This document shows positions 44,420-52,429 of a stretch of DNA of 64,000 nt, in pieces. The position numbers and the translations under genes are program-made. The notes below the pieces were generated by a model. It was not told where the DNA came from, ran no database searches, and worked only from the letters and a program-made list of their open reading frames with translations. The DNA is from Shewanella aestuarii (GTDB taxonomy: Bacteria > Pseudomonadota > Gammaproteobacteria > Enterobacterales > Shewanellaceae): NCBI RefSeq assembly GCF_011765625.1, contig NZ_CP050315.1:124001-188000 (forward strand), in the 5' to 3' direction. Position 1 is the stretch's first letter. Each line of letters begins with the position of its first letter.

Positions 44420-45063
44420 ATAAGAACGTATCACTTTTAACGGTTTTTGGCTAACAAGGTGTCATTTTAATTGGTTTTTTACTAAGAATATGTCACTTTA
44501 ATTGTTTTTATGACTAAGAACATGTCACTTTTATTGTTTTTATGACTAAGGACATGTCTCTTTAAGTTGGTGTTGACTAAGAATATGTCACTTTAAGTTG
44601 TGTTAACTAAGAATATGTCACTTTTAATGTGAAATTAGCCCAGGAGTATGCAGGGATCGGCTTGTTTTCTACGACTAAACTACACCTTGGCAGGTTTTAA
44701 CTAATAAAATGTCACTTTTGAGCTAACCGCAGACCCAAATTGGCAAATCCTGACTAATAAGATATCACTTTTGAGCTAACCGCAGACCCAAATTGGCAAA
44801 TCTTGACTAATAAAATGTCACTTTTCTTGTAACCACAGGCAAAATTTGCCTATTTAAAGTAACTTTAAGTGCAAACGAGCCTACAAACCGAATCTGTTGT
44901 TAAGGGATTAAAATAACTCACAATTTCAAAGCGTTTTACTAAGAAGATGTCACAGTTAGCTAATAAAATGTCACTTTATAACTAAGAAGATGTCACTTTT
45001 TAACTAAGAAGATAGCACAGTTGGCTAATAAGATATCATTTTTGACTAAGATTTTATCACTCT
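44420..45063 (+). repeat. Origin iterons, about 16 copies of CTAAKAARATGTCACTTTT
   Basis: Copies start at 44420 (degenerate), 44451, 44482, 44514, 44546, 44577, 44607, 44701, 44754, 44807, 44939, 44960, 44982, 45004, 45025 and 45046, all in the same direction. Spacing falls in three classes: about 31 bp (44420-44607), 53 bp (44701-44807) and about 21.5 bp (44939-45046). These are close to 3, 5 and 2 helical turns, so all copies face one side of the DNA within each block. Two of the last six have a shared variant CACAG in place of CACTT. Confidence 0.9.
44854..44868. repeat. Dispersed palindrome, copy 7
   Basis: TTAAAGTAACTTTAA inside the origin, in the gap between the 53-bp and 21.5-bp iteron blocks. 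Confidence 0.75.
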
Positions 45064-45099
45064 TCGGTCTGTAAGTTTATGATACTGCTTAATTAATTC

Positions 45100-45143
45100 G
45101 ATCCTATAGATCTTTATAGATCTTTTATAGATCTTTATAGATC
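45100..45143. other. AT-rich unwinding region with five GATC sites
   Basis: GATC starts at 45100, 45109, 45119, 45130 and 45140, in short repeats of TATAGATCTTT. AT-rich repeats with Dam sites next to iterons are the hallmark of the duplex-opening element of P1/F-type origins, where methylation controls firing. Confidence 0.75.
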
Positions 45144-45165
45144 ATATATACTTATTATAGAGGCT

Positions 45166-45282
45166 GTGGATTGTGGATAACTGTTATCAAACAATGCACT
45201 AGCTACTCATCAAATACGTTGATTGATTAATTATTTTATCGCCTTGATAGTATGTGACCTATTACTCACTATGGACCAATTA
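45166..45282 (+). repeat. About 115-bp direct repeat, copy 1
   Basis: 117 bp aligned to 113 bp at 45963-46075, about nine mismatches and one 4-bp indel by hand alignment. It carries the DnaA box and a truncated copy of the 3' end of the gene at 46024. Confidence 0.8.
45172..45180 (+). other. DnaA box
   Basis: TGTGGATAA, a perfect match to the consensus (reverse complement TTATCCACA), directly beyond the unwinding region. It lies inside the first copy of the 115-bp direct repeat. A second exact copy is at 45969-45977. Confidence 0.75.
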
Positions 45283-45360
45283 AAAGAACGAAAGATCTGG
45301 TCAAAAAGGCCAAGCGTGATTAATAATGAAACAGCCCAGCAAACGAAAAGGAATAGAGGT

Positions 45361-45936
45361 ATGCAACTTTCCCTCACACCCACTGCGAATGGTGGCGGTG
45401 TTACGATCAAATCTGATGCTCAGACGGCCAGAAAAATTGAAAGACTTCTGGTGAATACGGCGTTAAATTCGCACAACTGTCATGACGACGGTTTGTGTAT
45501 GAAATTATCGAATGCCTTCGAACAAAGTAACAAATCCAAAACGGTTGACTGGATTATTCTTATCGCCGGAGTTAGCGCACTAAGATCAAGTTTAGGCTAC
45601 TGTTTGTCCAGAGAAAACCATGCTCTTTTGTGCCTGCTCGAACATGAAGTATTTGAGGCTGCTTGCGCATTTGTTGAAGACAGAGAGGCCGTTGAGGAAG
45701 TATTTAGTCATTTAAAAATAAGCGATTATATTGGCGGCTCTAAAGTCGAGAGCCGAGCTGTCTATCTCTATTCACTGAAAACAAAAGAGGCACGAAAGGC
45801 AGAACTGCTCGATATCATAAAGTCGTTGAACGTCATGCAAGAAGTATTTATGAAGGATTACAACAAACGATTTGAAGGGCTGAATTTCAGTATTTTTTAT
45901 ACGAAAAAGCCTGAACCCTTCGCATTCCCTTTATAA
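45361..45936 (+). CDS. Hypothetical protein next to the origin
   Basis: 191 residues from the ATG after AAGGA/AGAGG; an ATG at 45271 and a TTG at 45223 lie in or beside the duplicated segment and lack sites. Mostly helical (VDWIILIAGVSALRSSLGYC, then many charged helices). No family recognised. Flanked by direct repeats of about 115 bp, so it may have been inserted here together with one repeat copy. Confidence 0.55.
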   Translation: MQLSLTPTANGGGVTIKSDAQTARKIERLLVNTALNSHNCHDDGLCMKLSNAFEQSNKSKTVDWIILIAGVSALRSSLGYCLSRENHALLCLLEHEVFEAACAFVEDREAVEEVFSHLKISDYIGGSKVESRAVYLYSLKTKEARKAELLDIIKSLNVMQEVFMKDYNKRFEGLNFSIFYTKKPEPFAFPL

Positions 45937-45962
45937 TTTAAAGAAGAATACTTCATAGTTAA

Positions 45963-46075
45963 GTGGATTGTGGATAACGGTTATCAAACAATCCACTAGC
46001 TACTCATCAAATAGGTTGATTAATTATTTTATCGCCTTGATAGTATCTAACGTATTACTCACTTTGGACCAATTA
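45963..46075 (+). repeat. About 115-bp direct repeat, copy 2
   Basis: Holds a DnaA box and the last 52 bp of the gene at 46024, so this is probably the original copy. Confidence 0.8.
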
Positions 46076-46581
46076 TCTGCATCAATTTCAGTAAACCCCG
46101 CCTGTGAGTCCATCTTTTGTTTGATAGCATCATAATTTTTGTCGTACTCAGCCAGAAACGAAACGCAATTTTTGTCGGATAATGCGCTTGCCCTATCCTT
46201 GTTGATCGCGCTATCGCAGAAACGACTGTATATTGCTACAAGGCCCAATTCCTTCATATCGCTGCTTGAAGGTTGAGGTTTGTAAGTGCCTAGAGTCAGT
46301 CTGATCTGCTTATGACGAACCGAAAGCTTCTCCAAATCTCGATCATCACTTTTTGTCCAGTTGGCCCCATTCATGTCACGCTTGATGTTCGGTAAGTTGC
46401 TTTCCAGAAAACGTTCAGCCTCTTTGCAAAGCTTAATCGTATCAGGTGCCTTGCTATCGACTTTGACCCTGTAATAACAATCATTGATTTTTGTTAACGC
46501 TGAGCCTAAATAAGCAGATTCTGCACTAACTTGAGATGACATCACGGTGAGCAGTGAAAGGGCTAATAGTTTTAATTTCAT
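46024..46581 (-). CDS. Exported hypothetical protein
   Basis: 185 residues with a classical signal peptide (KLKLLALSLLTVMSSQVSA, cleavage after residue 20). The mature protein is helical with four Cys (NDCYY, KLCKEA, FCDSA, KNCVSF) that could form two disulfides in the periplasm, somewhat like small lysozyme-inhibitor or LprI-type proteins, but not clearly one. Its 3' end is the part duplicated at 45166-45282. Confidence 0.65.
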   Translation of the reverse strand: MKLKLLALSLLTVMSSQVSAESAYLGSALTKINDCYYRVKVDSKAPDTIKLCKEAERFLESNLPNIKRDMNGANWTKSDDRDLEKLSVRHKQIRLTLGTYKPQPSSSDMKELGLVAIYSRFCDSAINKDRASALSDKNCVSFLAEYDKNYDAIKQKMDSQAGFTEIDADNWSKVSNTLDTIKAIK

Positions 46582-46709
46582 AAGTATCCTGTATATAGGT
46601 CAAATTACACGAGCAATAGTATCAATATTTGATTTTAAACGATGGATCAAGCTCTTAAAAATACATATAATTTTGTTACAAGGAAGAAAAATAATGAGAA
46701 AGTTGCAGC

Positions 46710-47303
46710 ATGCAAGACAAGTACAAGTCAGTTATCTCCGGTTTTTGTAGGCACAATCTTATCAGCCTTTATCTCCATGTCGCTGAATGTGGTCGTCACG
46801 TACCGACGAAAAACCGAAATGCCTTTTTGTTAAAGCGCTTTAAAGATCAGTACAAACTCCCGATAAATAAACCTATCAAAAAAGAAATCAAAGCTCTCAT
46901 CGTCAAGTCGAGTGCAATAGACCTGGAAAAGCAGTTAATTGCGTTAAACTCTCTGGTCGAAGACAATGAAATGTTAATTAACGCCGAAGAAAAATGGTAC
47001 GAATATTTATATCAATTACAAGAAGATACTGGTTTTAAAGTAGAGTCGTACAACAATCAATTAATGAATGAGCACGAAGATGCTGTGTTCGTCATAAAAG
47101 ATGAAATCTTCGAGAATTTCCAACGCAACAAGACGCCTGGGCCAATGACATTGTTTATTAAAACCCAAACTCGGGACGCTGAGATAAACGAGTGGCTTGA
47201 GAAGAATTGCACTGCGCTCTCCATTAAATCAAAAGAGCGCAATGCCAATCAAACGGTGGTTAAATTAGACTTTTCTGACGACAAGCCGACATCGTTGCAA
47301 TAA
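46710..47303 (+). CDS. Hypothetical charged protein, start uncertain
   Basis: 197 residues from the first ATG, but no ribosome-binding site is seen and the first about 35 residues look less protein-like than the rest; the real start may be internal. Residues about 45-190 are rich in Lys, Glu and Asn, helical first, then with a short beta section (GPMTLFIKTQTRDAEINEWL). An overlapping frame (46642-46830) encodes a possible membrane helix, so a frameshift in this region is possible. No family recognised. Confidence 0.5.
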   Translation: MQDKYKSVISGFCRHNLISLYLHVAECGRHVPTKNRNAFLLKRFKDQYKLPINKPIKKEIKALIVKSSAIDLEKQLIALNSLVEDNEMLINAEEKWYEYLYQLQEDTGFKVESYNNQLMNEHEDAVFVIKDEIFENFQRNKTPGPMTLFIKTQTRDAEINEWLEKNCTALSIKSKERNANQTVVKLDFSDDKPTSLQ

Positions 47304-47314
47304 TTGAACTGAGA

Positions 47315-47566
47315 TCAGTTCACTTTCAGGTACTCATATCCACCAGCTTCAGCACGCTTCCTTTTAAAGCTCGCGCTATTCCCAAGAATGCGATCAAAAG
47401 CAAAGCGTAGCTTTTTGCTGGCAACGTCAACAGGATCTGAGTTGCCTAGCTCGAAAGTTTCTCTTGTGCATCGCGGTGATATGCTTTCACCTATTTCGCA
47501 GTTAATCGAAATTGATTTAACAAAACCTGAGTAATCAAACTTTCCGCTTCTTGTGGTAAATGACAT
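47315..47566 (-). CDS. Small hypothetical protein
   Basis: 83 residues, ATG after GGGAGG. Basic at the C-terminus (SFKRKRAEAGGYEYLK). It follows the gene at 47584 by 17 bp and is probably its operon partner. No family recognised. Confidence 0.6.
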   Translation of the reverse strand: MSFTTRSGKFDYSGFVKSISINCEIGESISPRCTRETFELGNSDPVDVASKKLRFAFDRILGNSASFKRKRAEAGGYEYLKVN

Positions 47567-47583
47567 AGGTGCCTCCCAAGCCG

Positions 47584-48072
47584 TTAAATATCAATTTTAA
47601 CAACAACGTGAACTGACGGCTTGGCACAAGATTTAACCTTGACCGCTTCACCTGAAGCGATTAGTTCACCAATAGCCACTTCTGCATCCGAATAATCAAG
47701 CATCAGCTCATCCCAGCGGGATTTTTTCACTTGAAAGTCAAGAAAATCATGATCATCTATATAGTGCTTGCGCACAATGATATCGGGTGTTGGCAGCACA
47801 AAATGTTCGTTAATGCGTTCACAAATATATTGGCAAACATTTTGATAGCTTTGCGAGTTAACTGCCCCAAAATAGCCGCAGCAATCGTCAATGATCCCGA
47901 TTAATTCACCGGTAGAGATGTCATGCCAATCGCAATAACATTCGTCAATCTCAAAACCGTATGGCTTATCCTGATAACCAGCTTCTTTAGCCAGTTCTTC
48001 AACTTTAGTGATACTATTTCTAATGCAATCGCTAATAGCAGTAATTTCTTTTAAATTGAAAACTACGTTCAT
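47584..48072 (-). CDS. Hypothetical protein of the hairpin-leader set
   Basis: 162 residues from the ATG after leader hairpin 9. Acidic with a Cys/Trp/His cluster (IDECYCDWHD, then DDCCGYFG) that may bind metal. No family recognised. It lies downstream of the gene at 48177 and upstream of 47315 on the same strand. Confidence 0.65.
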   Translation of the reverse strand: MNVVFNLKEITAISDCIRNSITKVEELAKEAGYQDKPYGFEIDECYCDWHDISTGELIGIIDDCCGYFGAVNSQSYQNVCQYICERINEHFVLPTPDIIVRKHYIDDHDFLDFQVKKSRWDELMLDYSDAEVAIGELIASGEAVKVKSCAKPSVHVVVKIDI

Positions 48073-48080
48073 TATTAAGC

Positions 48081-48111
48081 CTCGTGATTTTATGGCGGGT
48101 CGCAATCGCCA
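48081..48111 (-). promoter_or_regulatory. Leader hairpin 9, between cistrons
   Basis: Minus strand: TGGCG and CGCCA close ATTGCGACC; TCACGAGGC follows. No 17-bp element precedes it; instead an inverted repeat AAGGCC/GGCCTT (48136-48158) separates it from the upstream gene. Confidence 0.75.
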
Positions 48112-48176
48112 AGTTGATAAGTTTTGGTTGTTTACAAGGCCAGTGAATCACCGGCCTTAGCTGGATTTAGATGGAT

Positions 48177-48764
48177 TTAGCAGCCTTGGTGAAACAAGAT
48201 GTACGCGATATCGTTAGCGTGTGCTTCTTTTATTAACTCAGACAAAAAACCTTCAGGTATATGCTCATACTCAAGGTTGGTATTCAAAATAAAGTCATGC
48301 ACACCAGACTCTCCATTGTCTTTGCAGAGATAAGAGGCATTCTTTTCAATCCAATGCCACTCGGGTATTTCGTCTGGGCAGTCATAATCGAAAAAGTCTG
48401 TCATATCCAAATCTAGGATGCCTAGAATGCGCTGTTTGGCATGATTTAAATATTGTTGGATAGAAGATGGCTCACCTATATCACCTCCCTCTTCCTCGAC
48501 AGGCTCATCGCGATTGGAAATTCTCGCGCCTTCCAGAGATATGATATGAGTTGGATCTTCCTGATTGATATCACCGTAGAGGATCACACGGAGTTGATTA
48601 TCGAAATGTTCAATATAGATAGGAGTGCCATTGGCATCGTTACTGCAAAAATCTGAATAACCATCAAAATGAAGTGCAAGGCCAAGCGCTGATTTGTTGT
48701 CAATATAACCAGTTATAGTGGCCGTTGGTGAATCTGATGAGTGAAGCAAAAAGGATGTATTCAT
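48177..48764 (-). CDS. Hypothetical acidic protein of the hairpin-leader set
   Basis: 195 residues behind leader hairpin 10. The C-terminal 60 residues (EWHWIEKNASYLCKDNGESG and LIKEAHANDIAYILFHQGC) look like a compact domain shared by several mobile-element proteins; I cannot name it with confidence. The first 60 residues form strands. First gene of a likely three-gene unit (48177, 47584, 47315). Confidence 0.65.
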   Translation of the reverse strand: MNTSFLLHSSDSPTATITGYIDNKSALGLALHFDGYSDFCSNDANGTPIYIEHFDNQLRVILYGDINQEDPTHIISLEGARISNRDEPVEEEGGDIGEPSSIQQYLNHAKQRILGILDLDMTDFFDYDCPDEIPEWHWIEKNASYLCKDNGESGVHDFILNTNLEYEHIPEGFLSELIKEAHANDIAYILFHQGC

Positions 48765-48772
48765 ATGATAAA

Positions 48773-48803
48773 CCTCGTGATTTTATGGCGGGTCGCAATC
48801 GCC
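48773..48803 (-). promoter_or_regulatory. Leader hairpin 10
   Basis: Minus strand: GGCG and CGCC, only four pairs, close ATTGCGACC; TCACGAGGT follows. Confidence 0.7.
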
Positions 48804-48818
48804 TTTTAATTTCAATTA

Positions 48819-48859
48819 ATTATAGCTATTCAAACAAATAACTCAACCTTTAATTGATA
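48819..48859 (-). promoter_or_regulatory. Promoter with 17-bp element (copy 13)
   Basis: Element at 48843-48859. -35 TTGAGT (48846-48841), 16-bp spacer, -10 TATAAT (48824-48819), for the gene at 48764. Confidence 0.7.
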
Positions 48860-48865
48860 TAAAAT

Positions 48866-49156
48866 CTATTTTTTTTGCATTCCACGTAGCGCATACCAAA
48901 CCCATTTAGGTATTTGAGTTCGCTTCCATTTACTGACCGCCTGTTCAGTAATACCGACTCGCTGACAGAACGTTTTTTGAGTGATACCTAATTCACGCAA
49001 TTTGCTATTAAATCCAGCGATAGCATTTCGATGAAGCAGGAATTGTTTGAGTATTTCGTAGTGATAGATATTGATATCCTCCCCCATCTCGCTTAGCGCC
49101 CGACAAGTCGGGGAAGAAGGGGGATTCCCATTACTGGGTGAACACTGATTGCTCAT
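48866..49156 (-). CDS. Helix-turn-helix protein with an IS-derived N-terminus
   Basis: 96 residues as an open frame. Residues about 52-92 (LGITQKTFCQRVGITEQAVS, then KWKRTQIPKWVW) are a clear XRE-type helix-turn-helix. The first about 28 residues are encoded by the right end of the neighbouring IS, so the original start was displaced by the insertion; the frame happens to stay open. The product may still bind DNA, but the gene should be regarded as 5'-replaced. Confidence 0.6.
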   Translation of the reverse strand: MSNQCSPSNGNPPSSPTCRALSEMGEDINIYHYEILKQFLLHRNAIAGFNSKLRELGITQKTFCQRVGITEQAVSKWKRTQIPKWVWYALRGMQKK

Positions 49157-49260
49157 TGTTCTGGTTCCTGTTGCTGGTCGCTAATGCAACTCACTTCACA
49201 GGCGCTACGGACATACCCTGCCCTGATAACCCTTTACGCTGCTTGTTCTAGTTCGGACAA
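49071..49260 (-). ncRNA. Candidate omega RNA (TnpB guide RNA)
   Basis: By analogy with characterised TnpB systems, the guide RNA is transcribed over the 3' end of tnpB and through the right end, with the guide taken from flanking DNA. Here the region after the tnpB stop holds nested GC-rich hairpins (CCCCGACTTGTCGGGC core) and reaches the putative element end. Borders are approximate. Confidence 0.45.
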
Positions 49261-50490
49261 GTAGCGATTTAAGATATTATTGGCTGCGTTCTTATCAGCA
49301 TTCAACGAATGACCGCAATCAACACAAACAAAGTTAGATTGAGTCGTGCGGTTTTCTTTTGCTTTGTGGCCACAGCAGCAGCATATTTGGCTTGTGTACG
49401 CTGGATTTACCTCTGCATATACTCCACCTTTCCAAAGCATTTTATACTTAAGTTGACGGCGCAGCTCACCCCATCCCTCATCTAGAATAGACTTATTGAG
49501 TCCTGCTTTTTGCTTAACCATCTTGCCGTGGTTCTCACTGTCACCTTTCGCAGACTTACTCATATTAGCTACCTTTAACGCTTCACATACTATCATTGCG
49601 TGGTTATTGCAGATTTCTGTTGTAGCTTTCTGTTGGTAGTCTCTACGAATATTGGCTATGCGCTGGTGAATTTTAGACACTTTGAGCTTTTGCTTCTTCC
49701 AGTTCGCCGAACCCAAGACCTTTCTGGATAGCTTTTTCTGTTGAATGGCTAACTTACCTTGTAGTGCTCTGAATGAGTGGACGCCCTCAAAAACGCCATT
49801 GTCGCCGCAAAAGTCAGTGGATAAGGTCATGTTTTTGGCGATACCCATATCAATGCCTGCCATGCCGCCTTGCACATGTGTTGCCAGCTCAATATCCACT
49901 AAGCACATGATAGATATATGCCACTCGCCAACTGCATTTAGTGATACTGTAGCATTGCGTAATTCGCCCTCAACTTCACGACTGTTACGATACTTAACCA
50001 AGCCCAATTTGTTTGGTAGCTTGATGTGATTATGATTTATGCGTAGCTGCTTCTTTGGCTCAGGAAAACGCATGGTTGAATGGTGTGCTAGCTTTCGAGT
50101 CCTGAATACTGGAAAGCCTGACTTTCCCTTAACCCACCTCTTAATACCTTTATCTACCAAGTCGCGCTGGCGTTGCTGTAAACAGGCGTTAAAAGCTTCA
50201 GACAGCCAAAGGCGATTATCTAATTTTTTCCAGCTAGTTAGTTGCTTATTAAGGCTTGCTGAGCTTGGGAATAGATTATTAAGCGCTTTGCGTTCAGCAA
50301 GGGGCAAAGAATTAAGGTGCTTGTATAGTGCTTTCCTGTCGATGATCCCTGACTGTTTCCGAGCGATACTAAGTATTAACTCAAGGCTGTCATTGAACAC
50401 AACGCGCCCACAGCCAGCCATTTGAGCAAGCCTTTCGGCTTGCTCTGGTGTTGGCTCTAGCTTGAACTTGTAGGCTTTTTCTATTTTCAC
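49234..50490 (-). CDS. tnpB: TnpB RNA-guided endonuclease
   Basis: 418 residues, GTG start. Complete RuvC-like triad: D214 in GIDMG, E303 in VCEALKV, D399 in LNADKNAANN. The zinc ribbon is intact (C370/C373 in ICCCCGH, C389/C392 in CVDCGH). TnpB proteins, ancestors of Cas12, cut DNA matching their omega RNA guide and help the element persist after excision. All key residues are present, so this one is probably active. A divergent small gene lies 54 bp from its start. Confidence 0.9.
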   Translation of the reverse strand: MKIEKAYKFKLEPTPEQAERLAQMAGCGRVVFNDSLELILSIARKQSGIIDRKALYKHLNSLPLAERKALNNLFPSSASLNKQLTSWKKLDNRLWLSEAFNACLQQRQRDLVDKGIKRWVKGKSGFPVFRTRKLAHHSTMRFPEPKKQLRINHNHIKLPNKLGLVKYRNSREVEGELRNATVSLNAVGEWHISIMCLVDIELATHVQGGMAGIDMGIAKNMTLSTDFCGDNGVFEGVHSFRALQGKLAIQQKKLSRKVLGSANWKKQKLKVSKIHQRIANIRRDYQQKATTEICNNHAMIVCEALKVANMSKSAKGDSENHGKMVKQKAGLNKSILDEGWGELRRQLKYKMLWKGGVYAEVNPAYTSQICCCCGHKAKENRTTQSNFVCVDCGHSLNADKNAANNILNRYLSELEQAA

Positions 50491-50510
50491 AATGGCATCT
50501 TAGTGTTAAT

Positions 50511-50544
50511 GTACGTACCTAACTGTAAACTATGGTACGTACCT
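50511..50544. promoter_or_regulatory. Two GTACGTACCT repeats between tnpB and the small regulator
   Basis: GTACGTACCT at 50511-50520 and 50535-50544, 24 bp apart, each centred on the palindrome TACGTA. They fill the divergent gap, so the small ribbon-helix-helix protein may bind here and control both genes. Confidence 0.6.
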
Positions 50545-50691
50545 ATGCAAGTAAAAAGAGATAACTCAGACAGAAAACAAATCCGATTTGGTGAATTGCT
50601 AGAGCAAATTGACGAAGCTCGTGGTAAAACACCACTTGCCACTTGGGTTAAACAGGCTTGCAAAGAAAAGCTAAATCGCGACTCCAAGTAG
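50545..50691 (+). CDS. Small ribbon-helix-helix-like protein divergent from tnpB
   Basis: 48 residues. KQIRFGELLEQIDEARGKTP followed by LATWVKQACKEKL gives the strand-helix-helix layout of a minimal Arc-like repressor. It lies inside the IS, so it travels with tnpB. Likely role: repression of tnpB or the guide RNA, inferred from position and the repeats in the gap. Confidence 0.65.
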   Translation: MQVKRDNSDRKQIRFGELLEQIDEARGKTPLATWVKQACKEKLNRDSK

Positions 50692-50703
50692 CGCTCGCTC
50701 CCC

Positions 50704-51150
50704 CTACCTGAAGGAAGGGGCTTGCCGCTCGCGGTCAAAGTTAAGCGCTAGATTTGAGCGGGTCACTCCACCAGCGTAAAAACCTGAATTGATATTGATA
50801 ACTTCAGAGCAGTCACCAAAAAATACTTTATCATTTAAGTAATCTCTATCTAATTCGGTTTCATCTACCATGTCGTAAAGATCTTCAAGATAATCCTCTT
50901 CACCACTTACCAAACCGTCCAAACCGCCCAAACCATCGCCATATAAAATAGTAAGACCAAGCACATCATCAATAGAATCTTTTTCAGTATTGATTCCATG
51001 CTCACTTGCAATAACGTTTAATTTATCAACTTTTTCTTGATCATCATCAGTGCCATCGAGAAGGACATCAATGACTTGAAAAAATGCAGTTCTATTTTCA
51101 ACTAAATCATTCGAATCAAGATAATTTTTCAACATAACGATATCATTCAT
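50704..51150 (-). CDS. Hypothetical acidic protein with IS-truncated C-terminus
   Basis: 148 residues from the ATG after AAGAGG. Strongly acidic, with a Gly/Asp-rich piece (LYGDGLGGLDGL). The last about 12-14 residues (FDRERQAPSFR and just before) are encoded by the IS left end, so the natural C-terminus was replaced by the insertion. Product may be non-functional. Confidence 0.55.
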   Translation of the reverse strand: MNDIVMLKNYLDSNDLVENRTAFFQVIDVLLDGTDDDQEKVDKLNVIASEHGINTEKDSIDDVLGLTILYGDGLGGLDGLVSGEEDYLEDLYDMVDETELDRDYLNDKVFFGDCSEVININSGFYAGGVTRSNLALNFDRERQAPSFR

Positions 51151-51244
51151 AATGGAACCTCTTAAAATTCCCAATAATTAAACTAGGTTTCATTAAGAAT
51201 GAAACTCAGTTTAATTGTCAATCAATGTTGATGGTTTTTTATCC

Positions 51245-51267
51245 AAAAAAAAGCCCTCAATGAGAGC
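51245..51267 (-). terminator. Rho-independent terminator
   Basis: Minus strand stem GCTCTC/GAGGGC (51267-51253) followed by eight T (51252-51245), after the gene at 51291. Confidence 0.75.
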
Positions 51268-51290
51268 AATTTTTCGTCAAGAAGATTGAA

Positions 51291-52355
51291 TTAACTCTTG
51301 AATTTTTCCAGTGTTTTATCAATCACATTGCGCCATGCCTTGTCATTGCGATAATCCTCTGAATACAAGTTGGATTTGTGCAAAGGGATCTTGCCGCCAA
51401 AGGTATCTGGCTTTCTCAAGAAGCAACTGTGAACAGAAAATGAGCCGATATGTAGATTGCCAGTAAAGAAGCCATCGCATCCTACCTCGTACAAGGTTTT
51501 GCTGCCTGCAAGGTTAGATGAAGCCGTTGTTATCACGGTGTTCCATTGTAAAAGTCCAATCTGAGACTCTTCAAACGTTGTTTTGCGATTGATTTCATTA
51601 ATTTCTGCGACCGAATCATTGATGAGTTGGTGAAATTTGGCGGTAAAATTTTCAATACTTTGTTTGTATTGAGCTTCATTTCCTAGTATTTCGTCATTTC
51701 TTTTGGACCATAACGCTTTGATAGCCTCTGGGTCTGTCACTTCCCAGTTGGTCACGATGTTCGGCATATCGTCTAACAAAAGTGGATTACTGGTTTTGCA
51801 GGCCGCATCACTTAGCGTTTGGTGAACAAATGCAGAAAACTCAGGTTTGTTAGCATCATAGATTTTGCTGTAAATGACCTCTAATTCTGCATCAACCTCT
51901 TCAAGCGATTTGGTTGCATTGGCTCGAAACTCTTTTTGTGCTGAGTATTCAGCAACAAATTGCAAATATAATTCATCTTCAGGTTCATAATTTAACAGCT
52001 TTTCAAACCTTTCTAGTCCTTCTTCCAATTCCTCGTCTGATCTGTATCCATAACGTTCTTTAAATTCAATTAATTGTGCCATTTCGGGTGTTTCTGCACT
52101 AAATAATTCATTTGCTTTATCATCGATTTGCCTTAGATAATCGGCAGGATATGTGCCAAGGTTAACACGGCTAATCAAACTATCCGCGCTTTCATTTGGC
52201 AGCGCTTTAACGCCGCAAAACGACACTGCACCATCATCGATGGAAAGGTTTGGATTCACGGTCATCTTTAAATAGGTTTCATGCAGCGTTCCTTTAAAGA
52301 CAAAACCGACTGCGGCCAAGGCTATCGCCGGAATTAAGACAATGGATTTATTCAT
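51291..52355 (-). CDS. Exported or membrane-anchored hypothetical protein
   Basis: 354 residues. Hydrophobic N-terminus (about 3-22, SIVLIPAIALAAVGFVF) without a clear cleavage site, so probably an anchored periplasmic protein. The body is helical and acidic (EELEEGLERFEKLLNYEPED); the last 90 residues contain several Cys and strands. No family recognised. It lies 75 bp behind radA, perhaps in the same transcript. Confidence 0.6.
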   Translation of the reverse strand: MNKSIVLIPAIALAAVGFVFKGTLHETYLKMTVNPNLSIDDGAVSFCGVKALPNESADSLISRVNLGTYPADYLRQIDDKANELFSAETPEMAQLIEFKERYGYRSDEELEEGLERFEKLLNYEPEDELYLQFVAEYSAQKEFRANATKSLEEVDAELEVIYSKIYDANKPEFSAFVHQTLSDAACKTSNPLLLDDMPNIVTNWEVTDPEAIKALWSKRNDEILGNEAQYKQSIENFTAKFHQLINDSVAEINEINRKTTFEESQIGLLQWNTVITTASSNLAGSKTLYEVGCDGFFTGNLHIGSFSVHSCFLRKPDTFGGKIPLHKSNLYSEDYRNDKAWRNVIDKTLEKFKS

Positions 52356-52429
52356 AATTCATCTCACTTTTTTTATATTGGTTTTTTTGTCATATTTTTC
52401 GAAAGTCAACGTGAATACTGCTCGAAAAG

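Larger units (their letters stand above)
49071..50745 (-). mobile_element. IS200/IS605-superfamily element with tnpB only
   Basis: Contains tnpB and a divergent small regulator gene, but no TnpA transposase. Ends are estimated: the tnpB-distal side carries a GC-rich hairpin and a terminal GGATATCAA-like sequence near 49071; the other side carries a CCCCTT..AGGGGG hairpin (50700-50725) and ends near 50745. Both neighbouring genes change character at these points, which supports the borders. Movement would need a TnpA supplied from elsewhere. Confidence 0.7.

Noticed and set aside
44420..45063. CRISPR-like short repeats
   Set aside because: They are origin iterons: spacing changes in helical steps, intervening sequence is partly conserved and an initiator gene lies adjacent.
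46642..46833. 63-codon frame with a possible membrane helix overlapping the gene at 46710
   Set aside because: No ribosome-binding site and no family; kept only as a hint that the start of 46710 may involve a frameshift.
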